DNA of 16,232 nt, taken from NCBI GenBank assembly GCA_023667165.1, contig JAMPAO010000059.1, positions 1 to 16,232 of the forward strand, written 5' to 3'. The position numbers and the translations under genes are program-made. Positions within the stretch are counted from its first letter, which is position 1. Each line of letters opens with the position of its first letter. Of this stretch, positions 7,202-14,091 are shown in pieces. Under the pieces are notes generated by a model that ran no database searches, was not told where the DNA came from, and worked only from the letters and a program-made list of their open reading frames with translations. The DNA is from Ruminococcus sp. (lineage in GTDB: Bacteria; Bacillota; Clostridia; Oscillospirales; Ruminococcaceae).

Positions 7202-8681
7202 ATATCATTTCCGCACCGGTATTTTCCGCAAACGCTCTGTCATGTTCGGCGAATATCACCGTCGCCTCCGAGTTTATCAGCATTTGCTCTATCTGCGTCC
7301 TCGACAGCACGTCTATGAAGTTGAGCGGCTCGTCCCATATATACAGGTGAGCGCGGCTGCACAGGCTCGCCGCGATAAGCGTCTTTTTCTTCTGTCCCTC
7401 GCTGTAGCTTTGAACGGGACGGTCAAACAGCTCCCGCGAAAAATCCAGCTTGCGCAGTATTGCCTTGAAAAGGCTTTCATCTATATTCTCCCTTTGAGCT
7501 ATTTCCGCAAGACTGCCGCTTATCCCGTCGGTGTGCTGGGGCAGCCGCGATATTTTCAGCTTTTCATTGCCTGTTATTCTGCCGGTGTGGGGAACGTCTT
7601 CCCCCGAAATGAGCCTTAGCAGGCTTGATTTGCCGCAGCCGTTTTTCCCGCAAAGGGCGATCCGCTCACCCTGCATTATCTTAAAGCCGATATTGCGGCA
7701 TATATACCTGCCATCATAGTATATGCTCACATTATCGACCTCGCAGAGAACGTTTGAATAATATTTCAAGGGCGTTATTTTTATTGCCTCCGCTTTTTCG
7801 ATATTATGAAGCAGCTTTGACTTTTCCGATATCTGCGTATCTATCCTTGTTTCAATGGCCTTTGCCCTGTTCATGAGCTTTTTGGATTTTGCCGCCATAG
7901 AGGGCCGTCTGGCTGAGGATTTTTCCGTTTTTTTCGGGTCGAAGCCTATTTTGTCCGCCGCTATTTTATCGGAATGCTCTCTTGCAGTCCGCGCGGCGGT
8001 ACGAAGCTGCTTTATCTGCTTTGTCAGACGCTCGTTCTCGGCAGTTTCAAGTCTGTCCGAAAGCTCCTTGTTTTCCAGCCATGACGAAAAATTACCCTTA
8101 TGCACCGTAATATCCGCCCTGTTTATTGACAGGGTATGATCCGTGCAGCTATCAAGGAACGCCCTGTCGTGGGACACAAGGATGAAGCCCTTTTTCGAGT
8201 TCAGATACCGCCCCAGCAGCTCTCTTGCGTTCATATCAAGATGATTTGTAGGCTCGTCGATGAGCAGAAAGCTGTTTTCCCGCAGGAACATAGCCGCCAG
8301 CATTGCCTTTGTCTGCTCTCCGCCCGAAAGAGCGGAAAAAGGACGGTAAAGTATTTCGGGGTCTGCGCTCATAAGGGAAAGCTCTCTTATTATCTCCCAG
8401 TCGTGCGCCTGTCCGGAAAGCTCCGCCGCTATATCAAGGGTCGGAGCGTTTTTATCCCTTACCTCATAGGGGAAATACTCAAACTCTGCCGAGGCGGATA
8501 TGCTGCCTCTGTATTCAAGCTCCCCCATAAGAAGCCGCAGAAAGGTAGTCTTGCCCCTGCCGTTTCTTCCTGTAAATCCCAGTTTCCAGTCGGTATCAAG
8601 CCGAAAGCTGACGTTTTCAAAAACATTCTCATAGCTGCCGTCGTAGCCGAAGGTAAGATCGCTGATATTTATAACGGACAT
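7179..8681 (-). CDS. ABC-F ribosome-protection protein, Lsa/Vga-like
   Basis: This 500-residue protein has two ATP-binding domains and no membrane segment. That is the ABC-F layout of cytoplasmic factors that bind the ribosomal E site and dislodge antibiotics. Domain 1 has Walker A GRNGRGKTT (38-46), signature LSGGE (118-122) and Walker B with DEPTNHLD (Glu143 catalytic). Domain 2 has GKNGCGKSS (345-353), SYSEGQ (425-430) and WDEPLNFID (Glu451). The charged inter-domain linker (about 200-305) is the drug-relevant part. The opening FGYDGSYENVFENVSF and the DEPLNFID variant resemble Lsa-type proteins, and the length (Lsa about 498) fits. The probable spectrum is lincosamides, pleuromutilins and streptogramin A, inferred from family only. 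AAAAGGAG precedes the ATG. A long attenuator-like leader lies upstream. Confidence 0.88.
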   Translation of the reverse strand: MSVINISDLTFGYDGSYENVFENVSFRLDTDWKLGFTGRNGRGKTTFLRLLMGELEYRGSISASAEFEYFPYEVRDKNAPTLDIAAELSGQAHDWEIIRELSLMSADPEILYRPFSALSGGEQTKAMLAAMFLRENSFLLIDEPTNHLDMNARELLGRYLNSKKGFILVSHDRAFLDSCTDHTLSINRADITVHKGNFSSWLENKELSDRLETAENERLTKQIKQLRTAARTAREHSDKIAADKIGFDPKKTEKSSARRPSMAAKSKKLMNRAKAIETRIDTQISEKSKLLHNIEKAEAIKITPLKYYSNVLCEVDNVSIYYDGRYICRNIGFKIMQGERIALCGKNGCGKSSLLRLISGEDVPHTGRITGNEKLKISRLPQHTDGISGSLAEIAQRENIDESLFKAILRKLDFSRELFDRPVQSYSEGQKKKTLIAASLCSRAHLYIWDEPLNFIDVLSRTQIEQMLINSEATVIFAEHDRAFAENTGAEMIFIDRGGK

Positions 8682-8708
8682 ATGCTTTTCTCCTTTTGGG
8701 CGGAAAAA

Positions 8709-8827
8709 CGGGACTGCGGAAAAAGGCTGAGCCTTTACCCTTGCCGCCGTTTATTGCAAGTAAGGGTAATTCGGCGTCCGAAACGAAGATTACTCCCGTA
8801 TCGTAATCAGCTTAATGCGCAGTCCCG
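8709..8827 (-). ncRNA. Multi-branched leader RNA domain before the ABC-F gene
   Basis: On the minus strand a perfect 10-bp closing helix (8818-8827 with 8709-8718, CGGGACTGCG/CGCAGTCCCG) encloses four hairpins in order: GATTAC/GTAATC (8803-8808/8788-8793), TTCGG/CCGAA (8778-8782/8770-8774), TTACCCTT/AAGGGTAA (8762-8769/8735-8742) and AAAGGC/GCCTTT (8731-8736/8722-8727). The last hairpin and the closing helix are each followed by U-rich runs, and the closing helix by U5. The ABC-F ribosome site is only about 14 nt further on. It could be a second attenuator or a structured translation-control element. I do not recognise it as a known riboswitch class. Confidence 0.6.
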
Positions 8828-8862
8828 AAAATGCGTATCACCGTCAGTGACGCGCAAAAAAA

Positions 8863-8982
8863 AGGATACGCATACGTTCCGCACCCACAGCAAAGACAGC
8901 GACCGCCTGTAAAAAAATCACAAGCTCCGCCCGAAAAAATATTTCTGTCTTGCTGTGTTTATCAGAACAGTATGCGCATCCT
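8863..8982 (-). terminator. Leader attenuator (long intrinsic terminator) of the ABC-F gene
   Basis: On the minus strand AGGATGCGCATAC (8970-8982) pairs with GTATGCGTATCCT (8863-8875) over 13 bp with one G-U pair, and the 3' arm runs into a U8 tract (plus-strand A-run 8856-8863). Inside, GTTC/GAAC continues the helix. CACAGCAAGACAG (8945-8957) then pairs with CTGTCTTTGCTGTG (8886-8899) with one bulged base. The whole 120-nt segment therefore folds as one long hairpin terminator about 200 nt before the ABC-F start. Its 5' arm contains the start and first codons of the MRILF upstream ORF, so a ribosome paused there would prevent the terminator forming. A possible alternative pairing is GCGTATC (minus, 8871-8865) with GATACGC (minus, 8839-8833). 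Confidence 0.85.
8962..8979 (-). CDS. Leader peptide uORF, MRILF
   Basis: The minus strand reads ATG CGC ATA CTG TTC TGA, with a second in-frame stop (TAA) right after. The Shine-Dalgarno GGGAGGTG (8985-8992) lies about 7 nt before the ATG and is as strong as any in the window. This argues that the five-codon ORF is really translated. A small hairpin, GCAGG/CCTGC (8993-9009), sits just upstream of the ribosome site. The ORF lies in the 5' arm of the attenuator. By analogy with leader peptides of ribosome-protection and methylation genes, drug-arrested ribosomes here would switch on the ABC-F gene. The mechanism is inferred; the ORF and its ribosome site are seen directly. Confidence 0.75.
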   Translation of the reverse strand: MRILF

Positions 8983-9009
8983 TTCACCTCCCGCAGGAAA
9001 TTCCCCTGC

Positions 9010-9037
9010 ATATTATTTCGATTGGTTTTTTGTCTAA
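9010..9037 (-). promoter_or_regulatory. Probable promoter of the ABC-F leader
   Basis: On the minus strand TTAGAC (9032-9037) and TAATAT (9010-9015) are separated by 16 bp. Both hexamers are imperfect, but the position fits: transcription would start near 9003, about 24 nt before the leader-peptide ATG. No better pair is seen between the upstream gene and the uORF. Confidence 0.45.
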
Positions 9038-9085
9038 CTTTTCTCACACCCCGCCTGTTTTTTGTATTGCCGGCTGTAATTCACG

Positions 9086-9703
9086 TCAGATAAAGAAAAA
9101 TAATCCCAGAAACATCGCCGCCCCCGCAAGATTTCCCGAGCCGGGTATCTTAAACGGCGCAAGCGCGGCAAGAAAGATCACTATATTGAATACGCAGCAC
9201 CACTGCGGAAGCGGCGTCTGTCCCGTGACGACAGCAATAAAAAACGCAGCCGCAAAGATCGCCTGCCCAAGAAAGCAGAGATACATCGTCACCGAGGTTT
9301 TCTTGAAAAATTCCACAACGGCCTGCCGCGAGCTTTCCGTTCTGCCAAGGCGGATATAAAACCATTCCATCACGCCGCAGAAAACATGATGCACCACCCC
9401 GGGCATAAAAAGCAGTACCGCAGACCCGATAATAATTACGGCGTACACGGCGGAAAATTGCTTCATCCATTCATATAAGCCGATGTAGCCGCAAAGCTCC
9501 ATTGTCATTGCAAGAACTCCGAGCAGGATAGACGTCAGCGGATTTTTGAGCGGCATTTTTTCAAAAACTTCCGACATTTTTTCGTTGTCGTTCATATGTG
9601 CAAAGCCGAATCTTCCGCTCGGCGTGCATATAAGCAGCCTGTCGCACCACGCACAGAGCAGATGTCCTGCAAACGCCGTCAGCAGTAATATTTTTGTGAT
9701 CAC
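9086..9703 (-). CDS. Multi-spanning membrane protein of unknown function
   Basis: The protein has about 205 residues. Hydrophobic segments occur near the N-terminus (TKILLLTAFAGHLLCAW), around 55-75, 85-110 (including a VVHHVFCG element), 138-160, 162-180 and the extreme C-terminus, giving about six membrane helices. A short polar region with SGRFGFAHMNDNEK separates the first two. It may belong to the DUF6796-like group of small bacterial membrane proteins, but I am not sure of this. I chose GTG at 9703 because TTGGGAG ends 8 nt before it; the longer reading would start at a TTG (9718) that has no ribosome site. It follows the epimerase-like gene on the same strand after 91 nt containing hairpins. 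No function can be assigned. Confidence 0.65.
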   Translation of the reverse strand: MITKILLLTAFAGHLLCAWCDRLLICTPSGRFGFAHMNDNEKMSEVFEKMPLKNPLTSILLGVLAMTMELCGYIGLYEWMKQFSAVYAVIIIGSAVLLFMPGVVHHVFCGVMEWFYIRLGRTESSRQAVVEFFKKTSVTMYLCFLGQAIFAAAFFIAVVTGQTPLPQWCCVFNIVIFLAALAPFKIPGSGNLAGAAMFLGLFFFI

Positions 9704-9738
9704 ATATATCGCTCCCAATCTGTTGGATCTTTGCCCCT

Positions 9739-9791
9739 GACCGGCGTTTCCCCGGGGATCCGGTCTGCCCTGACTGCGTTTTTGGCAGACC
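9739..9791 (-). other. Overlapping hairpins between the epimerase and membrane-protein genes
   Basis: GGTCTGCC (9762-9769) pairs with GGCAGACC (9784-9791). GACCGG (9739-9744) pairs with CCGGTC (9760-9765). The two stems share bases 9762-9765 and are mutually exclusive. No U-tract follows on the minus strand, so termination is uncertain. A processing or stability role for the intercistronic mRNA is possible. Confidence 0.4.
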
Positions 9792-9794
9792 CGC

Positions 9795-10736
9795 CTATTT
9801 GGTATTGCTCAGCTTCCATCTGAAAGTAGCTATGCGCTGCGCCTTTGTGTTGTCGTAGGTGATATTGCTGCACGCAACGCTTATATCGTTGTAGCGGTAG
9901 TTGGTCTTTGCCTCTTTAGAGCCGAAGATCGTATTTTTAACGTTTTCCGTGCTGTAATTTCTTGTAAGCACCGCGCCTATCTTATGCTCGCCCCGCAAAA
10001 ACTCTATGATATCCTTTGCGGCGGTATTTTTTGTATCGCACACATTGTAAATGCCGGTGTAGTTTATTTTTTCGTCGGCAGTGAGTATGCCGTAAACGAA
10101 ATCGGATATATTATGAACGCAGGTAAAACAGTAGCTGTAATCCCCGTAGCCGTACACATAGCCGCAGTTTTCCTTTTCGTCGAACACCTTAGCCTTGAGA
10201 TTGTCCGTGAAATCCTTTGTATAAACGGGGCAGACCCTCATAATAACGCCCTTTGTCCGTGATTTTTTCAGCGCGTTCGCCAAAGCTCTTTCCGTACACG
10301 CCTTTATTTTGGCGTATACCGTAACCGGCTTTTCATCGGCAGTTTCTCTTATAGGCTCTCTGGTCTTCTGCACCGCATACACCTGGTATGTACTTATCAT
10401 AATAATATCCGCTATACCCGCCGACTCGGCGGATCTGAACAGATATTTGTCAGCAGCGGAGCTTTCCTTTTCCTCCGCAGGACCGAACACATCGGGAAAA
10501 TCATTGTCAGCCGTGCAGGCAAGGTGGAGCAGCATATCTATCTTGCTGCCGTTGATGATACCGTTTATTTTATCCTTATCGGTCACGGAGCATTGAATAT
10601 AACTGAAATTCGGATTGTCCTCAAAGGGGGACGGAGCTTTATCCGTCCCGATCACATTAAAACCCTTTTGCAGCAGCGCGCCTGCGACCGTCTTTCCGAT
10701 AAGTCCCGCCGCGCCCGTTATAAGTATCGTTTTCAT
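9795..10736 (-). CDS. NAD-dependent epimerase/dehydratase-like protein (extended SDR)
   Basis: This 313-residue cytoplasmic protein has an N-terminal Rossmann fold with TGAAGLIG (7-14) for NAD(P), an acidic residue after the second strand (GTDKA, Asp32), and the catalytic YxxxK as Tyr141-Ala-Lys-Ile-Lys145, with Ser115/Thr116 in MISTYQVY as the third catalytic position. This is the extended short-chain dehydrogenase pattern of nucleotide-sugar epimerases, dehydratases and reductases. The C-terminal half is diverged and gives no substrate clue. The ATG has GGCGGAG close upstream and its own promoter. The neighbours (membrane protein downstream, radical SAM protein divergent) do not form a recognisable sugar pathway, so the exact reaction is unknown. 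Confidence 0.8.
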   Translation of the reverse strand: MKTILITGAAGLIGKTVAGALLQKGFNVIGTDKAPSPFEDNPNFSYIQCSVTDKDKINGIINGSKIDMLLHLACTADNDFPDVFGPAEEKESSAADKYLFRSAESAGIADIIMISTYQVYAVQKTREPIRETADEKPVTVYAKIKACTERALANALKKSRTKGVIMRVCPVYTKDFTDNLKAKVFDEKENCGYVYGYGDYSYCFTCVHNISDFVYGILTADEKINYTGIYNVCDTKNTAAKDIIEFLRGEHKIGAVLTRNYSTENVKNTIFGSKEAKTNYRYNDISVACSNITYDNTKAQRIATFRWKLSNTK

Positions 10737-10777
10737 ACATCTCCGCCCCTTTCCGCCGAATTATCATATCTACCTTT

Positions 10778-10805
10778 ATTATACCATAATATAAAAAAAA
10801 ATCAA
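10778..10805 (-). promoter_or_regulatory. Promoter of the epimerase-like gene
   Basis: On the minus strand TTGATT (10800-10805), a 16-bp T-rich spacer and a perfect TATAAT (10778-10783) form a good sigma-A promoter. The leader to the ATG at 10736 is about 35 nt. Confidence 0.7.
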
Positions 10806-10864
10806 GATTTTTTCCCTCTAAATTTTATTTTTATAAATTATGGCATAAAATAACGTCAAATCTC

Positions 10865-10893
10865 TTGCATTGCTGTGAAAAAAAGAGTATAAT
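10865..10893 (+). promoter_or_regulatory. Promoter of the radical SAM gene
   Basis: TTGCAT (10865-10870), a 17-bp spacer and a perfect TATAAT (10888-10893) are followed by a leader of about 115 nt before the GTG start at 11015. Confidence 0.8.
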
Positions 10894-10910
10894 AAAGAAA
10901 ACGGGGAGCA

Positions 10911-10996
10911 TAACGGGAAAACGCTTTTATCCCGTTACCTGACGGCAATTTGCCGTTCATCATTGCAAAATAAGCGGCTTTCCTTTCGGAAACGCC
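10911..10996 (+). promoter_or_regulatory. Structured 5' leader of the radical SAM gene
   Basis: Three hairpins stand in series. TAACGGG/CCCGTTA (10911-10917/10931-10937) has an inner AAAA/TTTT helix. ACGGCA/TGCCGT (10942-10947/10951-10956) follows. GGCTTTCC (10976-10983) pairs with GGAAACGCC (10988-10996) with one bulge. No terminator U-tract follows. I cannot match it to a known riboswitch. Confidence 0.45.
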
Positions 10997-11014
10997 AATA
11001 TCATAAAAACGGCG

Positions 11015-11965
11015 GTGTTTTTTCTGGAAAATCCCTTTCCCTTTTCCGACAGCAACAAAAGATACCATACCCAGGACTATTACCTGAAAAAGCGGTTCGG
11101 CTGCAAGGTGATGAAAATATCCTTAAACTGCGGCTTTACCTGTCCCAATATCGACGGAACCAAGGGCGTCGGCGGCTGCACCTACTGTTTGTCGGGCAGC
11201 GGAGAATTCGCGGGAGATCCGATACTCGGCGTAAGGGAACAGTTTGAACGGGGAAAAGCCGAAATGAGCAAAAAATGGGGTTATGGGAAATATATCCCTT
11301 ATTTTCAGGCAAATACCAACACCTACGGCAGCGTTGACAGGATAAGGGCAATGACGGAGGAAGCCTTATCTCTTAAAGACGCGGTGGGTATTGCCGTTTC
11401 CACACGTCCGGACTGCATTTCCGAGCAGGTACTGGACTATCTGGCAGAGCTTCATCTCCGCACTTATCTCACCGTGGAGCTGGGACTTCAGACGGTGCAT
11501 GACCGCACGGCAAGGCTTATCAACCGCTGCCACACCTACAGGGATTTTCTCGAATGCTATGAACGGCTGAGAAAGCGTGATATAAACGTCTGCGTTCATC
11601 TGATAAACGGTCTGCCCGAGGAAGATCCCGACATGATGATGACGTCGGCTTATGAAATGTCACGTCTTGAGCTTCACAGCATAAAGCTGCATCTGCTGCA
11701 TATTCTGAAAGGCACCGTCATGGCTGAGCAGTACGAAAAGGGACTTATAAGACCCATGACCTTGACGGAGTACAGGGACATTATCTGCGCGCAGCTTGAA
11801 ATACTTCCTCCGAAGCTTATCATACAGAGAATAACCGGGGACGGCGGAAGAGATACTCTTATATCGCCCTTATGGAGCCTGAAAAAATTTACGGTCATAA
11901 ACGAGATAGACAAAAAGCTCTCCGCAGACAATACCTGGCAGGGCAAAAAATTTCAAGGAGGCTGA
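11015..11965 (+). CDS. Radical SAM protein, YhcC/TIGR01212 family
   Basis: This 316-residue cytoplasmic iron-sulfur protein opens NPFPFSDSNKRYHTQDYYLKKRFG, the conserved start of the YhcC (TIGR01212) family. The [4Fe-4S] cluster cysteines are Cys43, Cys55 and Cys58 (FTCPN ... GGCTYC), in the unusual CX11CX2C spacing of this family. Later family blocks include STRPDCI, VELGLQT, HLINGLPEED and KLHLLHILKGT. The family is widespread but its substrate is not established. The GTG at 11015 is the only plausible start before these blocks. It lacks a clear ribosome site and is preceded by a structured leader. The following small membrane-protein gene begins 4 nt after its stop codon, so they form an operon. 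Confidence 0.88.
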   Translation: MFFLENPFPFSDSNKRYHTQDYYLKKRFGCKVMKISLNCGFTCPNIDGTKGVGGCTYCLSGSGEFAGDPILGVREQFERGKAEMSKKWGYGKYIPYFQANTNTYGSVDRIRAMTEEALSLKDAVGIAVSTRPDCISEQVLDYLAELHLRTYLTVELGLQTVHDRTARLINRCHTYRDFLECYERLRKRDINVCVHLINGLPEEDPDMMMTSAYEMSRLELHSIKLHLLHILKGTVMAEQYEKGLIRPMTLTEYRDIICAQLEILPPKLIIQRITGDGGRDTLISPLWSLKKFTVINEIDKKLSADNTWQGKKFQGG

Positions 11966-11969
11966 CCCG

Positions 11970-12353
11970 ATGCATGGGGAAAACGGCAATACATTCTTTA
12001 GGTTCCTGCTTACTCTGTCGTTCCTGACAGGGGGGATAGCTTACCTTTTTGCCCTTGTGTGCGGCAATACGGCGGCGGAATCGGTCTGCTTCGGTATTCT
12101 GCTGATATTTTCTCTCTTAAGCGCGGCGGGAATATCCGTCATCGACGAATCTCTTACCAAATGGCTGCGCACCTCCACAAAGACAGCCATTCTCCTATTT
12201 TCGTTTTCCTTCAACGGCGGCGCGCTGGCGGCGGAAATACTGCTCATAAAGGGATCGGAGCTTGCCGCGCTTATCTGCGTCGCGGCAGCCTGCGCCGTTT
12301 CCGTCGTATGCGCCGCGATCCTTATAAACCGCTACAGCGAGGACGATATGTAA
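11970..12353 (+). CDS. Small four-helix membrane protein, unknown function
   Basis: This 127-residue protein has hydrophobic segments at about 8-30, 35-56, 70-93 and 98-119 and a short charged C-terminus (NRYSEDDM). It therefore spans the membrane about four times, with little exposed sequence. I do not recognise a family. The start is secure because AAGGAGG (11955-11961) overlaps the end of the radical SAM gene and lies 8 nt before the ATG. It is the last gene of that operon and is followed by a terminator. Co-transcription with the radical SAM protein does not reveal its role. Confidence 0.75.
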   Translation: MHGENGNTFFRFLLTLSFLTGGIAYLFALVCGNTAAESVCFGILLIFSLLSAAGISVIDESLTKWLRTSTKTAILLFSFSFNGGALAAEILLIKGSELAALICVAAACAVSVVCAAILINRYSEDDM

Positions 12354-12364
12354 GGATCCGTACC

Positions 12365-12390
12365 GCTTTCCCTCAAGGAAAGCTTTTATC
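12365..12390 (+). terminator. Intrinsic terminator of the radical SAM operon
   Basis: GCTTTCC (12365-12371) pairs with GGAAAGC (12377-12383) over a 5-nt loop and is followed by TTTTATC. The U-rich side exists only on the plus strand, so it ends the plus-strand operon and not the convergent DUF3810 gene. Confidence 0.8.
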
Positions 12391-12401
12391 TGTGGGACGG
12401 C

Positions 12402-13520
12402 TTATTCGGCGCCTATGCAATAATAATATTCAAGCAGCAGATCTACCATTCTGCTGTAGCTTTTTTTGCCGTCCGATACGCCGTTCAGCTTTAACGTAGT
12501 TTCCATTGCCATATCAGACGCCGCGCTGACCGTTTTTGTGGGGATAACAGCTTTCTGTTCCACGGCTTCTCTGAACTCCTCGCTTACGAAACGGTTATCC
12601 GCAAGCACCTGCGGGGATATCATTCCCCTGAGCCTTGCCGCTTCCTCCGGAGAAGCGTTTTCCTTTACCGCATTGTAAAGGTAATTCATTGCGGAAAGAG
12701 TTCCGCTGTAGCGCACCTCGGAAAGGTCGGAACTCATGCACGCCCGAAAAGCTATAAAGCACGCCTCGTCCTCTCTTATAAAGCCTTTCAGATGGCTCAG
12801 CTCGTGCATTACCGTACAGGGTACTCTTGCGGGGCAAAGCTCGCTGTTGTAATTGGCTTCAAGACTGAAAGGGAAATATATCCCCTGAAGATCGAGCTGC
12901 GTCATAAGCACGGAAAAGCGTATTTTTTTAGGCAAAGGACAGCCGCCCTTTAAGGCGGGATATTCCTCCGCCAGCCTGTTCATACATTTTTCCGCCTCAT
13001 CTCTCAGATCGTCGGGGACTATCATTTCACCCTGTCCGTCCCTTGCCGTTTCTCCGGCAAGATAATTGGCGGCGGCTATGGTTCTCTCGCAAAGCTGTAC
13101 AAGCTGCTCGGAGGTAAAACCCTCCGCCCCTGCGGCGCCGTGATATTTTTCCGAAAATTCCGTTGTATGATACAGCACAAAGCAGTTAAGAGTTTCGGTA
13201 ACAAGGATAAAAACAAGTATCATACAGTAAAATTTCCCCAGCTTTTTTGCGGCGAGGCGTCTTTTTTTGATAAGCAGCGCGGTAAACGCCGGCAAAGCCG
13301 CAATTACAAGGATCACTCCCGCGGCGATCATGACCTCCCCCAGCGAAAAGGGCAGCAGACCCGTAAAAGACGAAAAAAAGCCGGATATCCTTGTAAATAT
13401 CTTATCGGCGTAAAAATCGGACAAGGCGGGACTTATCCACGAGCACAGATTTATAACAGCCATAAGCGCGGTTACGACGATCATGGCGGCGACGGCGGAG
13501 AACTTCCTTTTTCCGGTCAT
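12402..13520 (-). CDS. DUF3810 membrane-anchored zinc metallopeptidase-like protein
   Basis: With the start at 13520 the protein has 372 residues. Three N-terminal hydrophobic segments (about 8-30, 58-86 and 98-118) anchor it, and a soluble domain follows. The HExxH motif VMHELSHLKGF gives His239, Glu240 and His243 as zinc ligands and catalytic acid, and Glu252 in REDEA is the likely third ligand. This pattern and the topology fit the DUF3810 family, whose substrates are unknown. I prefer the ATG at 13520 over the longer frame to 13553 because AAAGAGGAG (13528-13536) lies 7 nt before it. It diverges from the PAP2 gene with only 34 bp between start codons. No promoter could be placed in that gap. 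Confidence 0.82.
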   Translation of the reverse strand: MTGKRKFSAVAAMIVVTALMAVINLCSWISPALSDFYADKIFTRISGFFSSFTGLLPFSLGEVMIAAGVILVIAALPAFTALLIKKRRLAAKKLGKFYCMILVFILVTETLNCFVLYHTTEFSEKYHGAAGAEGFTSEQLVQLCERTIAAANYLAGETARDGQGEMIVPDDLRDEAEKCMNRLAEEYPALKGGCPLPKKIRFSVLMTQLDLQGIYFPFSLEANYNSELCPARVPCTVMHELSHLKGFIREDEACFIAFRACMSSDLSEVRYSGTLSAMNYLYNAVKENASPEEAARLRGMISPQVLADNRFVSEEFREAVEQKAVIPTKTVSAASDMAMETTLKLNGVSDGKKSYSRMVDLLLEYYYCIGAE

Positions 13521-13554
13521 ACTATCGCTCCTCTTTGGAAAGGTTAATTTCATT

Positions 13555-14088
13555 ATGATCTTAAAAGCATATCAAAATCACTGCGATTCATATTACAGGC
13601 AGTACATAAAGATCTTCGGATTTTTTTCCCGTCATAAAAAATTGAAAGCCGTTTTCGTGATAATATCTAAGCTGCTCACACTGTCGGTATACTTCGCGTA
13701 CGCAGCCGCCCTCGCCTATGCCGCGGTAAAATACGGACTTTCCGAAAGACTGCTGCGCACGGTCGCCGTTCCCGCGTCGGCTTTTGCCGCTGTCACCCTG
13801 ATAAGGAAAAAAATAAACGCACCGCGACCGTATGAAAAATATCCCATAGTACCGCTGGTGCATAAATCGTCAAAAGGAAATTCCTGTCCGAGCCGTCACA
13901 GCGCCTGCGCATTTATAATTGCCCTGACCTGCTGTTATCTCGATCCCGCTTTCGGGGCGGTCATGCTTATTATCGCAGCATCCGTGGCTGCGTCGCGTCC
14001 GGTTTCGGGAGTGCATTTCCCGTTAGACGCCGTATTCGGCGCGCTTTTATCCTCCGTGATCGGCGTAGCCGGCTTCCGGATAATATAA
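13555..14088 (+). CDS. PAP2-family membrane phosphatase
   Basis: This 177-residue membrane protein of the PAP2/lipid phosphate phosphatase superfamily is likely to remove phosphate from a lipid such as undecaprenyl pyrophosphate or phosphatidic acid at the membrane. Motif 1 is RKKINAPRP (84-92), with Arg where Lys is usual. Motif 2 is CPSRH (111-115). Motif 3 is SRPVSGVHFPLD with Arg148, His154 and Asp158, the catalytic set. Hydrophobic segments surround these motifs. ATG at 13555 is preferred because GGAAAGG lies upstream and because the longer frame from 13483 would run inside the divergent gene. Its stop codon is 3 nt from the stop of the convergent HD-domain gene, leaving no room for a terminator. 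The substrate is not known. Confidence 0.83.
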   Translation: MILKAYQNHCDSYYRQYIKIFGFFSRHKKLKAVFVIISKLLTLSVYFAYAAALAYAAVKYGLSERLLRTVAVPASAFAAVTLIRKKINAPRPYEKYPIVPLVHKSSKGNSCPSRHSACAFIIALTCCYLDPAFGAVMLIIAASVAASRPVSGVHFPLDAVFGALLSSVIGVAGFRII

Positions 14089-14091
14089 ATA

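Noticed and set aside
8136..8912. 258-residue plus-strand ORF across the ABC-F 5' end and leader
   Set aside because: It is antisense to a well-supported gene and to the structured leader, has a low-complexity basic composition and no ribosome site.
8844..9047. 67-residue minus-strand ORF covering the ABC-F leader
   Set aside because: It lies in a region explained by promoter, uORF and attenuator, and has no good ribosome site at its ATG.
10950..10973. TTG-initiated mini-ORF MPFIIAK in the radical SAM leader
   Set aside because: No ribosome site precedes it and it lies in a hairpin, so it is probably chance.
13521..13553. Upstream start for the DUF3810 gene
   Set aside because: The ATG at 13520 has AAAGAGGAG 7 nt upstream; the ATG at 13553 would place that ribosome site inside the coding region.
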